Of a DNA stretch of 36,291 nucleotides, positions 24,490 to 33,477 are shown piece by piece (position 1 is the stretch's first letter; the number at the start of each line of letters is the position of its first letter). The DNA comes from Billgrantia desiderata (GTDB lineage: Bacteria > Pseudomonadota > Gammaproteobacteria > Pseudomonadales > Halomonadaceae). The notes under the pieces were generated by a model. The model saw only the letters and a list, made by a program, of their open reading frames with translations, made no database searches and was not told the DNA's origin. Location of the stretch: the NCBI GenBank assembly GCA_011742915.1, contig JAAQTN010000048.1:1-36291 (forward strand). Direction: 5' to 3'. Both the position numbers and the translations under genes were made by a program.

Positions 24490-26637
24490 ATGAACGCAAC
24501 GCCCACTCCCGAGGTGCGCGACGAAGCCGCCAGCGAAGCCCCCGAGCGCCTCGAGCATCCCTGGCTCGGCCGGCTGCTGTTCGCCCTGGCCATCGTCGTG
24601 GCCCTGTCGCATCTCTACTTCAACACCCTCGGCACCCTCTCCGAGGTGTGGGTCAGCGCCCTGCACTTCGGCATGTTCGGCCTGCTCTGCGCCCTCTCGG
24701 TGCCCATGCTCAAGGCCCGCTCCGCCGGCGGCCAACGCCTGGTACTGGCGGTGGACATCCTGCTCGGCCTGGCGGCGCTGGGCTGCGCCTTCTACCTGAT
24801 CGGCTTCGAGGACGCCCTCTACGCCCGCGGGGTACGCTTCTCCATCGCCGACTGGGTCGTCTCCATCGTCGCCCTCGGCCTGGTGCTGGAGTTCGCTCGT
24901 CGCACCACCGGCTGGTTCATCCCGCTGCTCTGTCTGGTGGCGCTCACCTACGTGGCCTGGTGGGGGCGCCACGTAGGCGGGGTGTTCGGCTTCCCCGGCC
25001 TCTCCTGGGAGACGGTGCTGTTTCGCAGCTATCTGGGCGGCGACGGCATGCTGGGCTCCATCGCCCGCATCTCCTGGTCCTACGTCTTCATGTTCATCCT
25101 GTTCGGCGCCTTCCTGGTGCGCTCCGGCGCCGGCGACTTCATCATCGAGCTGGCCCGCTGCGCCGCCGGGCGCTTCATTGGCGGCCCCGGCTTCGTCGCG
25201 GTCTTCTCCTCCGGGTTGATGGGCTCGGTGTCCGGCTCCAGCGTCGCCAACACCGTCTCCACCGGGGTGATCACCATCCCGTTGATGCGCAAGGCCGGCT
25301 TCCCGCCGCGCTTCGCCGCCGGGGTCGAGGCCGCGGCCTCCACCGGCGGCCAGTTGATGCCTCCGGTGATGGGCGCCGGCGCCTTCATCATGGCCTCCTA
25401 TACCCAGGTCTCCTACCTCACCATCATCGGCGTGGCGGCCCTGCCGGCGCTGCTCTACTTCCTCTCGGTGGCGATGTTCGTGCGCATCGAGGCCAAGCGC
25501 AGCGGCGCCCAGCACGTCGAGACCGAAGAGGCGCCGCGCTTCCTCGAGGTGCTCAAGGGCGGCTGGCACTTCCTGCTGCCGCTGGTGGTGCTGGTGGCCG
25601 CACTGATCTACGGCTTCACCCCCACCTACGCCGCCGGCATCGCCATCCTCTCGGTGGTGGTGGCCTCCTGGCTATCGCGCAATCCCATGACCCCAACGGT
25701 GGTGATGGAAGCCCTGGTGCTCGGCACCCGCAACATGATCACCACGGCGATCCTGCTGCTTACCGTGGGGCTGATCGTCAACGTGGTCTCCACTACCGGT
25801 ATCGGCAACACCTTCTCGCTGATGATCACCGACTGGGCCGGTGGCAGCCTGCTGATCACCATCGTGCTGATTGCCATCGCCTCCCTGGTACTGGGCATGG
25901 GTCTGCCGGTCACCGCCGCCTATATCGTGCTGGGCACCCTCTCGGCGCCGGCCCTCTACGGTCTGATGGCTCACGGCCAACTGGTGGAGCTGCTGATGGC
26001 CGGTCAGTTGCCCGAGCAGGCCAAGGCGATCTTCATGCTTGCCGCTCCGGAGAGCCTGGAGGCGCTGAGCGCTCCCATGGACGCAGCCAGCGCCCGCGAG
26101 CTGCTCACCCTGGTGCCCGACGACTTCCGCCGCCAGCTCTACGAGCAAGCGCTCTCGCCCCACACCCTGACCCTGCTGCTGGTGGCGGCCCACATGGTGA
26201 TCTTCTGGCTCTCCCAGGACTCCAACGTCACCCCGCCGGTATGCCTCACGGCGTTTGCCGCCGCGGCCATCGCCAGGACACCGCCGATGCGCACCGGCTT
26301 CACCGCCTGGAAGATCGCCAAGGGGCTCTACATCATCCCCCTGCTGTTCGTCTGGTCGCCGCTGATCACCGGTTCTCCTGCCGAGATGCTCACGGTGTTC
26401 GCCTTCGCCCTGTTCGGCATCTATGCGATCATCGCCGGCCTCGAGGGCTTCCTGGAGCACGAACTACCCTGGTGGCTGCGCCTGGCGATGTTCCCCATGG
26501 GTGCCCTGATGCTCTGGCCCCACGGTCAGCTGGCACTGGACTTCCTGGGCCTGGCACTGTTCCTCGCCACCCTGACGTGGAGCGCCCGGGCCGGCCGCGC
26601 CTCGGCCACTGCCCAGCCCGCTGCCGGCCACGCCTGA
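24490..26637 (+). CDS. TRAP transporter fused permease (4TM/12TM)
   Basis: This 715-residue inner-membrane protein fuses the small and large TRAP subunits, as usual in TAXI systems. After a polar N-terminus (about 20 residues) there are roughly four DctQ-like helices, then the DctM-like domain. That domain carries the conserved GSVSGSSVANTVSTGVITIP and STGGQLMPPVMGAGAFIMA stretches and a second MGLPVTAAYIVLGTL repeat. A hydrophobic C-terminal extension of several helices ends the protein. Uptake is driven by an ion gradient together with the receptor encoded just before it. ATG 24490 follows a modest GAGAA. Confidence 0.93.
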   Translation: MNATPTPEVRDEAASEAPERLEHPWLGRLLFALAIVVALSHLYFNTLGTLSEVWVSALHFGMFGLLCALSVPMLKARSAGGQRLVLAVDILLGLAALGCAFYLIGFEDALYARGVRFSIADWVVSIVALGLVLEFARRTTGWFIPLLCLVALTYVAWWGRHVGGVFGFPGLSWETVLFRSYLGGDGMLGSIARISWSYVFMFILFGAFLVRSGAGDFIIELARCAAGRFIGGPGFVAVFSSGLMGSVSGSSVANTVSTGVITIPLMRKAGFPPRFAAGVEAAASTGGQLMPPVMGAGAFIMASYTQVSYLTIIGVAALPALLYFLSVAMFVRIEAKRSGAQHVETEEAPRFLEVLKGGWHFLLPLVVLVAALIYGFTPTYAAGIAILSVVVASWLSRNPMTPTVVMEALVLGTRNMITTAILLLTVGLIVNVVSTTGIGNTFSLMITDWAGGSLLITIVLIAIASLVLGMGLPVTAAYIVLGTLSAPALYGLMAHGQLVELLMAGQLPEQAKAIFMLAAPESLEALSAPMDAASARELLTLVPDDFRRQLYEQALSPHTLTLLLVAAHMVIFWLSQDSNVTPPVCLTAFAAAAIARTPPMRTGFTAWKIAKGLYIIPLLFVWSPLITGSPAEMLTVFAFALFGIYAIIAGLEGFLEHELPWWLRLAMFPMGALMLWPHGQLALDFLGLALFLATLTWSARAGRASATAQPAAGHA

Positions 26638-26651
26638 GTCCACGCGCGTCG

Positions 26652-26686
26652 GCATCCCGCCGCGGCTCCTGGCCGTGGCGGGATGC
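26652..26686 (+). terminator. Strong hairpin after the TRAP permease gene
   Basis: A 15-bp stem (GCATCCCGCC at 26652-26661 with GGCGGGATGC at 26677-26686, extended by GCGGC/GCCGT) has a 5-base loop. No T-run follows (GTCCCCC), so it is more likely a factor-dependent end or a 3'-end protector than a full intrinsic terminator. Read-through into ydiJ remains possible. Confidence 0.5.
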
Positions 26687-26769
26687 GTCCCCCGCCCGCT
26701 CGCGGTAAAGTAGCGTCATTCCCTGCCGTCCCGCCCCCGGGTGGCATCAAACGACCGATACGACTAGCC

Positions 26770-29700
26770 ATGATCGCAAGACTGGACACCGCCGACGCTC
26801 CCGTCATCGAGGGGCTGAGCGCGCATTACCTGCGTTTTCTCGAGGCGCTGAAGGCCTCCGGCTTCGAGGGCGAGATCGCCCCGGACTACGCCAGCCGCAC
26901 CGTGCTGGCCACCGACAATTCGATCTACCAGCGCCTGCCCCAGGCGGCACTGTTCCCGCGCCACGCCGAGGATCTCGAACGCATCGCCCGGCTCGCCGCC
27001 GAGCCCAAGCATCGTCAGGTGGTGCTCACGCCCCGCGGCGGCGGCACCGGCACCAACGGCCAGTCGCTCACCGACGGCCTAGTGGTGGACGTATCCCGCC
27101 ATATGAACCGAATACTGGAGATCGACGTCGAGAACCGCCGGGTGCGGGTGCAGGCCGGGGTGGTCAAGGATCAGCTCAACGCGGCGTTGAAACCTCATGG
27201 GCTGTTCTTCGCGCCTGAGCTCTCCACCTCCAACCGCGCCACCATCGGCGGCATGATCTCCACCGACGCCAGCGGCCAGGGCAGCTGCGAGTACGGCAAG
27301 ACCCGCGATCACGTGCTCGAACTCGACACCGTGCTGCTCGACGGCGAGCGGCTGGTGAGCCGCCCGGTGGAAGACGCCGAGCTGGAGACGCTGTGTCACC
27401 ACAGCGGCGCGATCGGCAACGCCTACCGCACCGCGCGGGAAATCATCGACACTCAGCGCGAGCTGATCGCGGCCAAGTTCCCGCCGCTCAACCGCTGCCT
27501 GACCGGCTACGACCTGGCGCATCTCAGGGACGCGCAAGGCCGCCTCGACATGAACAGCCTGCTGTGCGGCTCCGAGGGCTCGCTGGGGTTCCTCAACGAG
27601 GCGGTACTCAACGTGCTGCCGATCCCCAAGCACTCGACCCTGGTCAACGTGCGCTATGCGGGCTTCATGGATGCCCTGCGCGACGCCAAGGCCTTGATGG
27701 CTTCTGCAGCGAAACCCACCTCCATCGAGACGGTGGACGACAAGGTGCTGCTGCTGGCCATGGAGGACTTCGTCTGGGACAGCGTGGCGGAGTTCTTTCC
27801 CAGCGAGGCGCCCCAGGGATCTGCCGAGGGCGATACCGTCACGGCCGAGCGCCAGGCGGTGGCCATCCGCGGCATCAACCTGATCGAATTCAATGACGAC
27901 GACCCCGAGCGGCTTGCCGAGCGGGTGGCCGCCTTCTGTCGTCACCTGGAAGCGGATGAGAGCGTACCGCGCCTCGGCTACACCCTGGCCCAGGGGCGCG
28001 CCCAGATCCAGCAGGTCTACGGCATGCGCAAGCGCGCCGTGGGTCTGCTGGGCAATGCCAGGGTCGACGAAAAGGGCGAGAAGCGGCCGATCCCCTTCGT
28101 CGAGGACACCGCGGTACCGCCGGAGCATCTGGCCGACTTCATCGCCGAGTTCCGCGCCGCACTGGACGCCCGCGGGCTCAGCTACGGCATGTTCGGCCAC
28201 GTCGATGCCGGCGTGCTGCACGTGCGCCCCGCCATCGACATGAAGGATCCCGAGCAGGAGCGGCTGATCCGCGAAGTCTCCAACGAGGTGGCGGAGCTGA
28301 CCCACAAGTACGGCGGCCTGCTCTGGGGCGAGCACGGCAAGGGCGTGCGCTCCGAATACGCGCCCAAGTTCTTCGGCGAGCTCTACCCCAGCCTGCAGCG
28401 GGTCAAGGCCGCCTTCGACCCGCACAACCAGCTGAACCCGGGCAAGATCGCGACTCCCTCCATCCCGCCCGAAGCCGCGGAGCCCTCCATCCCGCCCGAA
28501 GCCGCGGAGCCCTCCATCCCGCCCGAAGCCGCGGGCACAGCGTCGACAACTAGCGTCAGCGAGGATGCGGTGAAGTGGGTCGACCCGGGCCTGCTGACCA
28601 TCGACGGCGTGCCCACCCGCGGCCAGCTCGACCGCCAGATCGACGAGCGCGTCTGGCAGGCCCACGCCGCCACGGTGTACTGCAACGGCAACGGCGCCTG
28701 CTACAACTACGACCCCGACGACGCCATGTGCCCCTCGTGGAAGGCGACCCGCGACCGCATCCACTCGCCCAAGGGACGCGCCAGCCTCGTCCGCGAGTGG
28801 CTGCGCCTGCAGGGCAAGGCCGGGATCGACCTGGTCGAAGAGGCAAAAGAGAAGCGCCGCGAGGGGGTATGGGGCTTCATCACCTCGTTCCCGGCGCGGG
28901 CGCGCAACACCTGGCGCCGCCGCGACGAGGCCGACTTCTCCCATGAGGTCTACGACGCCATGGCGGGCTGCCTGGCCTGCAAGTCCTGCGCCGGCCAGTG
29001 CCCGATCAAGGTCAACGTGCCGGACTCGCGCTCGCAGTTCCTCGAGGTCTACCACGGCCGCTACCTGCGCCCGCTGCGGGATTACCTGATCGGCGGCATG
29101 GAGTTCTTCGTGCCCTATCTCGCCCATGCCGCGCCGCTGTACAACGCCGCGCTGAATCAGCGCCTGGTGGACCGCCTGCTGTCCCAGCACGTCGGCCTGG
29201 TCGACAGCCCGCGCCTCTCTCGCGCACGACTGACCAAGCAGCTGCGTGCCTGGGGTGTCGCCGAGGCGACGCCGATCTCGCTGGGCCTGCTCAGCGAGGC
29301 GCAGAAGGCCAGAAGCATAGTGCTCGTGCAGGACGCCTTCACCAGCCACTTCGAGGCAGAATTGGTGATGGACATCGTCGAGCTGCTCTCGCGTCTGGAC
29401 ATCAAGGTGTTCGTCGCCCCCTATACGGCCAACGGCAAGCCGCTGCACGTGCAGGGCTTCCTTGGCGCCTTCGAGCGCACCGCGGAGAAGCAGGCGCGAC
29501 GGCTGCGCGCCCTGGCCGAGTTCGGCGTGCCGCTGGTGGGCATCGACCCGGCCATGACCCTCACCTACCGCCAGGAGTACGTGAAGGCGCTGGGCCCCGC
29601 TGCCGTGCCCGAGGTACTGATGCTGCAGGAGTGGCTGGTGGCTCAGGGCAAGCGCCTGGTGCCGCCGGCCCTGGCCCGGGAGCTCGAGAAACTCGGCGAC

Positions 29701-30042
29701 CCGAGCTTCCGGCTGCTCTCCCACTGCACCGAGAAGACCAACGCCCCGGGTAGCCCCAAGGCGTGGCAGCAGGTGTTCGCCGCCTTCGGCTTCGAGCTCG
29801 AACTCGTCGCCAGCGGCTGCTGCGGCATGTCCGGCACCTACGGCCACGAAGCGCGCAACCTGGAAACCTCGAAGACCATCTACGCCCAGTCGTGGCAGCC
29901 GGTGGTCGAGGACGAGACCAACCGGGGCCGCCTGCTGGCCACCGGTTACTCCTGCCGCAGCCAGGCCAGCCGCCTCTCCGGCCAGGCCCTGCCGCACCCG
30001 CTGCAGGGAATTCTGACCCACCTGCGCCGGCTTAACTGGTAA
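26770..30042 (+). CDS. ydiJ: YdiJ-type FAD/Fe-S D-2-hydroxyglutarate dehydrogenase
   Basis: This 1090-residue oxidoreductase resembles E. coli YdiJ (about 1018), annotated as a D-2-hydroxyglutarate dehydrogenase. It starts with a PCMH-type FAD-binding domain (about residues 45-260, with LTPRGGGTGTNGQSL and the STSNRATIGGMISTDASGQG loop). A FAD-oxidase C-terminal domain follows (to about 555). The second half is GlpC-like: a YCNGNGACYNYDPDDAMCP cysteine motif near 637-655, a [4Fe-4S] motif CLACKSCAGQCPIKV near 734-748, and SGCCGMSGTYGHE near 1015. Residues 563-589 are a triplicated PSIPPEAAE repeat between the two halves. ATG 26770 is chosen; the upstream in-frame part lacks coding character. 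Its position after the TAXI-TRAP genes suggests it oxidises the imported acid (inference). Confidence 0.88.
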   Translation: MIARLDTADAPVIEGLSAHYLRFLEALKASGFEGEIAPDYASRTVLATDNSIYQRLPQAALFPRHAEDLERIARLAAEPKHRQVVLTPRGGGTGTNGQSLTDGLVVDVSRHMNRILEIDVENRRVRVQAGVVKDQLNAALKPHGLFFAPELSTSNRATIGGMISTDASGQGSCEYGKTRDHVLELDTVLLDGERLVSRPVEDAELETLCHHSGAIGNAYRTAREIIDTQRELIAAKFPPLNRCLTGYDLAHLRDAQGRLDMNSLLCGSEGSLGFLNEAVLNVLPIPKHSTLVNVRYAGFMDALRDAKALMASAAKPTSIETVDDKVLLLAMEDFVWDSVAEFFPSEAPQGSAEGDTVTAERQAVAIRGINLIEFNDDDPERLAERVAAFCRHLEADESVPRLGYTLAQGRAQIQQVYGMRKRAVGLLGNARVDEKGEKRPIPFVEDTAVPPEHLADFIAEFRAALDARGLSYGMFGHVDAGVLHVRPAIDMKDPEQERLIREVSNEVAELTHKYGGLLWGEHGKGVRSEYAPKFFGELYPSLQRVKAAFDPHNQLNPGKIATPSIPPEAAEPSIPPEAAEPSIPPEAAGTASTTSVSEDAVKWVDPGLLTIDGVPTRGQLDRQIDERVWQAHAATVYCNGNGACYNYDPDDAMCPSWKATRDRIHSPKGRASLVREWLRLQGKAGIDLVEEAKEKRREGVWGFITSFPARARNTWRRRDEADFSHEVYDAMAGCLACKSCAGQCPIKVNVPDSRSQFLEVYHGRYLRPLRDYLIGGMEFFVPYLAHAAPLYNAALNQRLVDRLLSQHVGLVDSPRLSRARLTKQLRAWGVAEATPISLGLLSEAQKARSIVLVQDAFTSHFEAELVMDIVELLSRLDIKVFVAPYTANGKPLHVQGFLGAFERTAEKQARRLRALAEFGVPLVGIDPAMTLTYRQEYVKALGPAAVPEVLMLQEWLVAQGKRLVPPALARELEKLGDPSFRLLSHCTEKTNAPGSPKAWQQVFAAFGFELELVASGCCGMSGTYGHEARNLETSKTIYAQSWQPVVEDETNRGRLLATGYSCRSQASRLSGQALPHPLQGILTHLRRLNW
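28456..28534 (+). repeat. In-frame 27-bp tandem repeat within ydiJ
   Basis: There are two exact units of 27 bp and a third of 25 matching bases, at 28456, 28483 and 28510. Each encodes PSIPPEAAE. They lie in the linker joining the flavin half to the Fe-S half and keep frame, so unit number could change by slippage without breaking the protein. Confidence 0.9.
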
Positions 30043-30044
30043 CC

Positions 30045-30070
30045 AAAGGCCGGCGCCGCCGGCCTTTCGA
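30045..30070 (+). terminator. Hairpin terminator after ydiJ
   Basis: AAAGGCCGGC (30045-30054) and GCCGGCCTTT (30058-30067) form a 10-bp stem with a 3-base loop, starting 3 bp after the ydiJ stop. The T-tract is only three residues, so termination may be partial. Confidence 0.6.
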
Positions 30071-30126
30071 AGGCTATTCGGCTGCTGAACCGATAGCGCC
30101 TCGAAATACACCGGAGTTCGATTGCC

Positions 30127-31740
30127 ATGTTTCAACGCCGCCTTGGAGTTGCGCTGATCGCCCTCACACTGCTGGCGCTGATACAGGGTGGCGTCGCCGT
30201 ATGGGCCATCGATGGCGCCCGGCAGAAAGTCGAGCTCGGTCGCCTCTCCAGCGACCTGCACACCGGTTTTCTGGCGTTATCGGACAGCAAGCACCGGCTG
30301 CAGACCTGGCTATCCCGCGCCCAGCATGAAGCCAGCCCCGACCCTGAGCAGCGCCACGTCCTACTCGAGGAAATGCGTGCACACCTGGTACGGCTACACC
30401 AGCTCAGCGAAACGCTGGCCGACCGTGCGCTGGTAGAGACGGAGCAGCCTGCCAGCCTGATCGAGGAGCGTCGGACGGCGCTGAACGTCTTCGATCAGTT
30501 TCTCGATATGCTGGAACGCCAGGAGAGCGCCCCGCCATTCGACATCGAACCAAGCGATCTGAATCAATTCGAGGGACGCGACCTGCGCCTGATGATGGCC
30601 GACACCCTGTCCCGAGAACGTACGCTACTCGCCAAACAGCGCAACGAGGCCGACCGCTCCCTGCAGCAATTGATGCGGATGGTGATTCTGACCACGCTGA
30701 CCCTGAGCGCCATCATCTTGCTGGTATTCTGGCATTTCGCTCGCGCTCTGCGTCGCCCCATCGGCGAGTTGATGCGTGGCGCCCAGGCACTGCAGCGCGG
30801 CGAGCTGAGCCACCGCCTCGACGACAGCCTGCAGGACGAGTTCGGTCGCATTGCTGCCCATATGAACCATATGGCCAGCGAACTGGATCAACACCGCCGC
30901 ACCGAACGCGATCGTCAGCAGCGTCTGGAAGACCTGGTCGAAACGCGCACGCGAGAGCTGGAGCAGGCGCTGGAAAGACTCAGGCAGCTGTCACAGCAGC
31001 GCCAGCAGCTGCTGGAGGACATCAGCCATGAGTTGCGCACCCCGGCCACCTCGATACGCGGCGAGGCCGAAATCACGCTGCGTGGCCAACCACGCAGCGA
31101 AGCCGAATATCGCCAGGCACTGCAGCGCATTGCCGGCGATGCCGCCCACCTGAGTGGCGTCATCAGCGACCTGCTGACCATGGCACGCAGCGATATCGCC
31201 GAATGGCAGATACAGCACAAGCCTCTCGATCCACTCTTGCCGTTGCACGATGCCATTGGCCAGGCCTCCACCCTGGGCAGGCTACGCAGCATCAGCGTGA
31301 CTCCAGGCCAGTTGGAGACTGCCACGCTGCTCGGCGATGCGCAGCGACTCCAGCAGGTATTCAGCATTCTGCTCGATAACGCCATCCAGTATTCGCACCC
31401 CGGCGGCCAGGTCAACGTCGAAGCACACGTCGTCAAGCATCAGACAGCCCCTGTCTGGGAGCTGAGAATCCGCGACCATGGCATCGGGCTGGCACCGCAG
31501 GAGGCCTCTCGCATCTTCGAACGCGGCTATCGCAGCGCTGAGGCTCGCCGCCACCGCCCTGATGGACAGGGCGTTGGGTTGGCCATTGCCATGCTGCTGA
31601 TGCGGCTGCACGGTGGCCAACTCCAACTGGAGAACATGGCCGATGGCGGATGTCTGGCCCTGCTTCGGCTGCCGGTACACATGCCTGAAGCCAGCGGACC
31701 TTCAACCGACACGCTCAGCCCGTCGGTTGCTCCCGCCTGA
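30127..31740 (+). CDS. HAMP-domain sensor histidine kinase
   Basis: This 537-residue membrane kinase has TM1 at about residues 8-29, a mostly helical periplasmic domain of about 150 residues, and TM2 at about 184-206. HAMP (about 207-260), a Gln/Arg-rich coiled coil, HisKA with His301 in DISHELRTPATSI, and a HATPase domain (N-box ILLDNAIQYSHPGG, RDHGIGLAP, GQGVGLAIAMLLM) follow. The periplasmic domain is rich in charged residues and not assigned to a ligand. ATG 30127 follows CCGGAG at a distance. It precedes its OmpR-family partner by 29 bp. Confidence 0.9.
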   Translation: MFQRRLGVALIALTLLALIQGGVAVWAIDGARQKVELGRLSSDLHTGFLALSDSKHRLQTWLSRAQHEASPDPEQRHVLLEEMRAHLVRLHQLSETLADRALVETEQPASLIEERRTALNVFDQFLDMLERQESAPPFDIEPSDLNQFEGRDLRLMMADTLSRERTLLAKQRNEADRSLQQLMRMVILTTLTLSAIILLVFWHFARALRRPIGELMRGAQALQRGELSHRLDDSLQDEFGRIAAHMNHMASELDQHRRTERDRQQRLEDLVETRTRELEQALERLRQLSQQRQQLLEDISHELRTPATSIRGEAEITLRGQPRSEAEYRQALQRIAGDAAHLSGVISDLLTMARSDIAEWQIQHKPLDPLLPLHDAIGQASTLGRLRSISVTPGQLETATLLGDAQRLQQVFSILLDNAIQYSHPGGQVNVEAHVVKHQTAPVWELRIRDHGIGLAPQEASRIFERGYRSAEARRHRPDGQGVGLAIAMLLMRLHGGQLQLENMADGGCLALLRLPVHMPEASGPSTDTLSPSVAPA

Positions 31741-31769
31741 CTATCGACAGAATCACTGAGGGTGTCGTT

Positions 31770-32489
31770 ATGCACATCGTGATAATCGAAGACGACCCAC
31801 GTATTCGTGATTTCCTGCAGCGCGGACTGGCGGCCGAAGGGCACCAGGTAAAGAGCTTCTGCGAGGGGCAGCCAGCGCTGGTGTATCTCGTCCAGGCGGC
31901 ACGAGATTCGGAACCCGCACCGCCCCCCGTCGTCATCCTGGACCGCCTGCTACCGGATATTGGCGGGCTCGAGATCTGCCGCAGTCTGCGTACTGCCGGC
32001 GTCACCTTCCCGATCCTGATGCTGACCGCCCTGGACAGCATCGAGGATCGAGTCTCGGGGCTCGAGGCCGGCGCCGACGACTATTTGATCAAGCCTTTTG
32101 CCTTCGAGGAGCTCCTGGCTCGACTCAGCGCCGTTTCACGCCGGCATGCGGGGCACGTGCCGTCGGAGCAGCGCATCGTGCGCGTCGGCGACCTGGAGTT
32201 CGACCGCGACCAGCGTCGTGTCACACGCGCCGGCCGGCGGATCGAGCTCACGCCAAAGGAGCTTGCCATCCTCGAGCTGCTGATGTCCGCTCCCGGCAAG
32301 CTGTTCAGTCGCGAGCGTATTCTCGCCAGCGTATGGGGAGCACATGAAGATCCGCTGACCAATATCGTCAATGTCTATATCCGGCGCTTACGCCAAAAGC
32401 TGGACGACGAACACACCAAGGGGTCGCTAATCACGACGCAGCGCGGCTTTGGCTACCGGCTCGAAGCTGCTTCTGTAACTCAGCTGTAA
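31770..32489 (+). CDS. OmpR/PhoB-family response regulator
   Basis: This 239-residue regulator has a receiver domain (phospho-acceptor Asp58 in VILDRLLPD, the conserved lysine in LIKPFAFEEL) and a C-terminal winged helix (about 140-235, with LTPKELAILELLMSAPGKLFSRE and TQRGFGYRL). It is the partner of the kinase just upstream. Two 11-bp-spaced CTGTAA repeats cover its stop codon and could be its own binding site for the next gene. Confidence 0.93.
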   Translation: MHIVIIEDDPRIRDFLQRGLAAEGHQVKSFCEGQPALVYLVQAARDSEPAPPPVVILDRLLPDIGGLEICRSLRTAGVTFPILMLTALDSIEDRVSGLEAGADDYLIKPFAFEELLARLSAVSRRHAGHVPSEQRIVRVGDLEFDRDQRRVTRAGRRIELTPKELAILELLMSAPGKLFSRERILASVWGAHEDPLTNIVNVYIRRLRQKLDDEHTKGSLITTQRGFGYRLEAASVTQL

Positions 32490-32490
32490 T
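32473..32490 (+). promoter_or_regulatory. 11-bp-period direct repeat (OmpR/PhoB-type box)
   Basis: CTGTAAC (32473-32479) and CTGTAAT (32484-32490) are spaced with an 11-bp period, the layout bound head-to-tail by OmpR/PhoB-family regulators. The units resemble a Pho-box half (CTGTCAT). A possible -10, GTTAAT, lies at 32503-32508. It overlaps the last codons of the regulator gene and lies upstream of the secreted-protein gene. Confidence 0.4.
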
Positions 32491-32620
32491 CGTTCACCTT
32501 ACGTTAATCCTGCCGGTCCTCCTTGTTCATCGGAAGGCGATCGGAACGCATTGCAGCCTGCGCTATGCTGGCCAGGCTTTATCGCTATCCCATAACGAGT
32601 TCACCGACAGGAGACGAATG

Positions 32621-33193
32621 ATGAAATTCAAGACACTGATCACTGCAATGGCCCTCGGGCTCGGCCTTGGCACTGCTGGCCTGGCCAGTGCCGCACAGGT
32701 CACTCACCTGGGTGGCGACATCACCGAAGAGCAGGTGCTGGCGGCACAGCAAGCCTGGGGCGACGCCCTGGTTGCCATTTCCAGTACCTATGAGGCGGAA
32801 GGCATCGACGCCGCCCGCGAACTGGCACAGGAAGTGATCGACAGCGCCTACGGCTACGACATGGGTGCGGTACTCTTCAAACCCACCCTGGCCGCCGCGC
32901 CGCAAACCTTCCGTACGACGCCCGAAGGCGCACTGGCCTACTTCGTCGGCCACAGCGATGAGTACAGTGAAGACAGCGGCTTTGCCCTGAAGGGCTGGCA
33001 GGAAGTCACCATCGAAAATGCCGCCATCCTGATCAGCGGCGATGTCGCCCTGACCATGGGCAACGTGTCCATCCTCGATGCCGAAGGCAACACCACCACC
33101 GTGGACAAGACCTGGGGTTATCACCTGGATGACGAAGGTGAGCTGCGCATCGTGCTGCACCACTCATCCCTGCCCTTCAGCGCCGAGCAGTAA
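32621..33193 (+). CDS. Secreted small protein, NTF2-like (annotated by some as phosphoribosyl-AMP cyclohydrolase-like)
   Basis: This 190-residue protein has a clear Sec signal peptide, cleaved near GLASA-AQV (about residue 24), and is therefore periplasmic or secreted. The mature part resembles a family of exported SnoaL/NTF2-like proteins, with ITEEQVLAAQQAWGDALV, YGYDMGAVLFKPTLAA and a C-terminal LRIVLHHSSLPF stretch. Databases sometimes label the family phosphoribosyl-AMP cyclohydrolase; an exported protein lacking HisI metal motifs is unlikely to be that enzyme. Two adjacent ATGs exist; 32621 gives better spacing (7) to AGGAG than 32618. It follows the two-component pair and may be its target. 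Confidence 0.8.
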   Translation: MKFKTLITAMALGLGLGTAGLASAAQVTHLGGDITEEQVLAAQQAWGDALVAISSTYEAEGIDAARELAQEVIDSAYGYDMGAVLFKPTLAAAPQTFRTTPEGALAYFVGHSDEYSEDSGFALKGWQEVTIENAAILISGDVALTMGNVSILDAEGNTTTVDKTWGYHLDDEGELRIVLHHSSLPFSAEQ

Positions 33194-33209
33194 GCGCAAG
33201 CCAGTCTCA

Positions 33210-33241
33210 ACCGTACCGGCACTCGCCGGTACGGTTTGTTC
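33210..33241 (+). terminator. Intrinsic terminator after the secreted-protein gene
   Basis: A perfect 11-bp stem (ACCGTACCGGC at 33210-33220, GCCGGTACGGT at 33225-33235) with loop ACTC is followed by TTGTTC. Confidence 0.82.
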
Positions 33242-33276
33242 TCGGTCAGCGCGAGTCAAACGGAACAGGAGGCAGG

Positions 33277-33477
33277 ATGTCCCGCACCCTGATCGTCATT
33301 GGCCTGTGTATCGTACTCATCGGCCTGCTCTGGCCATGGCTCTCCAAGCTGCCGCTTGGCCAGCTACCGGGAGATATCGCCATACGCCGCGAGAACTTCT
33401 CGTTCTACTTTCCCGTCACCACCATGATCCTGCTGAGCCTGCTCATCAGCGGATTATTGTGGCTGTTCAACCGCTGA
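33277..33477 (+). CDS. DUF2905 small membrane protein
   Basis: This 66-residue protein has two predicted membrane helices (about residues 4-24 and 45-64) and the family signature LPLGQLPGDIAIRRENFSFYFPV between them. It has an excellent ribosome site (AGGAGG) before ATG 33277. DUF2905 proteins are widespread and of unknown function. Its last 24 bases overlap the 3' end of the convergent FIST kinase gene. Confidence 0.9.
   Translation: MSRTLIVIGLCIVLIGLLWPWLSKLPLGQLPGDIAIRRENFSFYFPVTTMILLSLLISGLLWLFNR

Noticed and set aside
28456..28534. Direct repeats as a CRISPR-like array
   Set aside because: Units are contiguous without spacers and are in frame within a protein linker.
27079..30261. Very long minus-strand open frame (about 1060 codons) opposite ydiJ
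   Set aside because: It mirrors the codon pattern of a well-supported dehydrogenase on the plus strand and shows low-complexity His/Gly/Leu composition without recognisable domains. Such antisense frames are common in GC-rich DNA.
32555..32580. AGCCTG/CAGGCT repeat followed by TTT as a terminator of the response-regulator gene
   Set aside because: The stem is only 6 bp with a 12-base loop and a short T-run, too weak to call.
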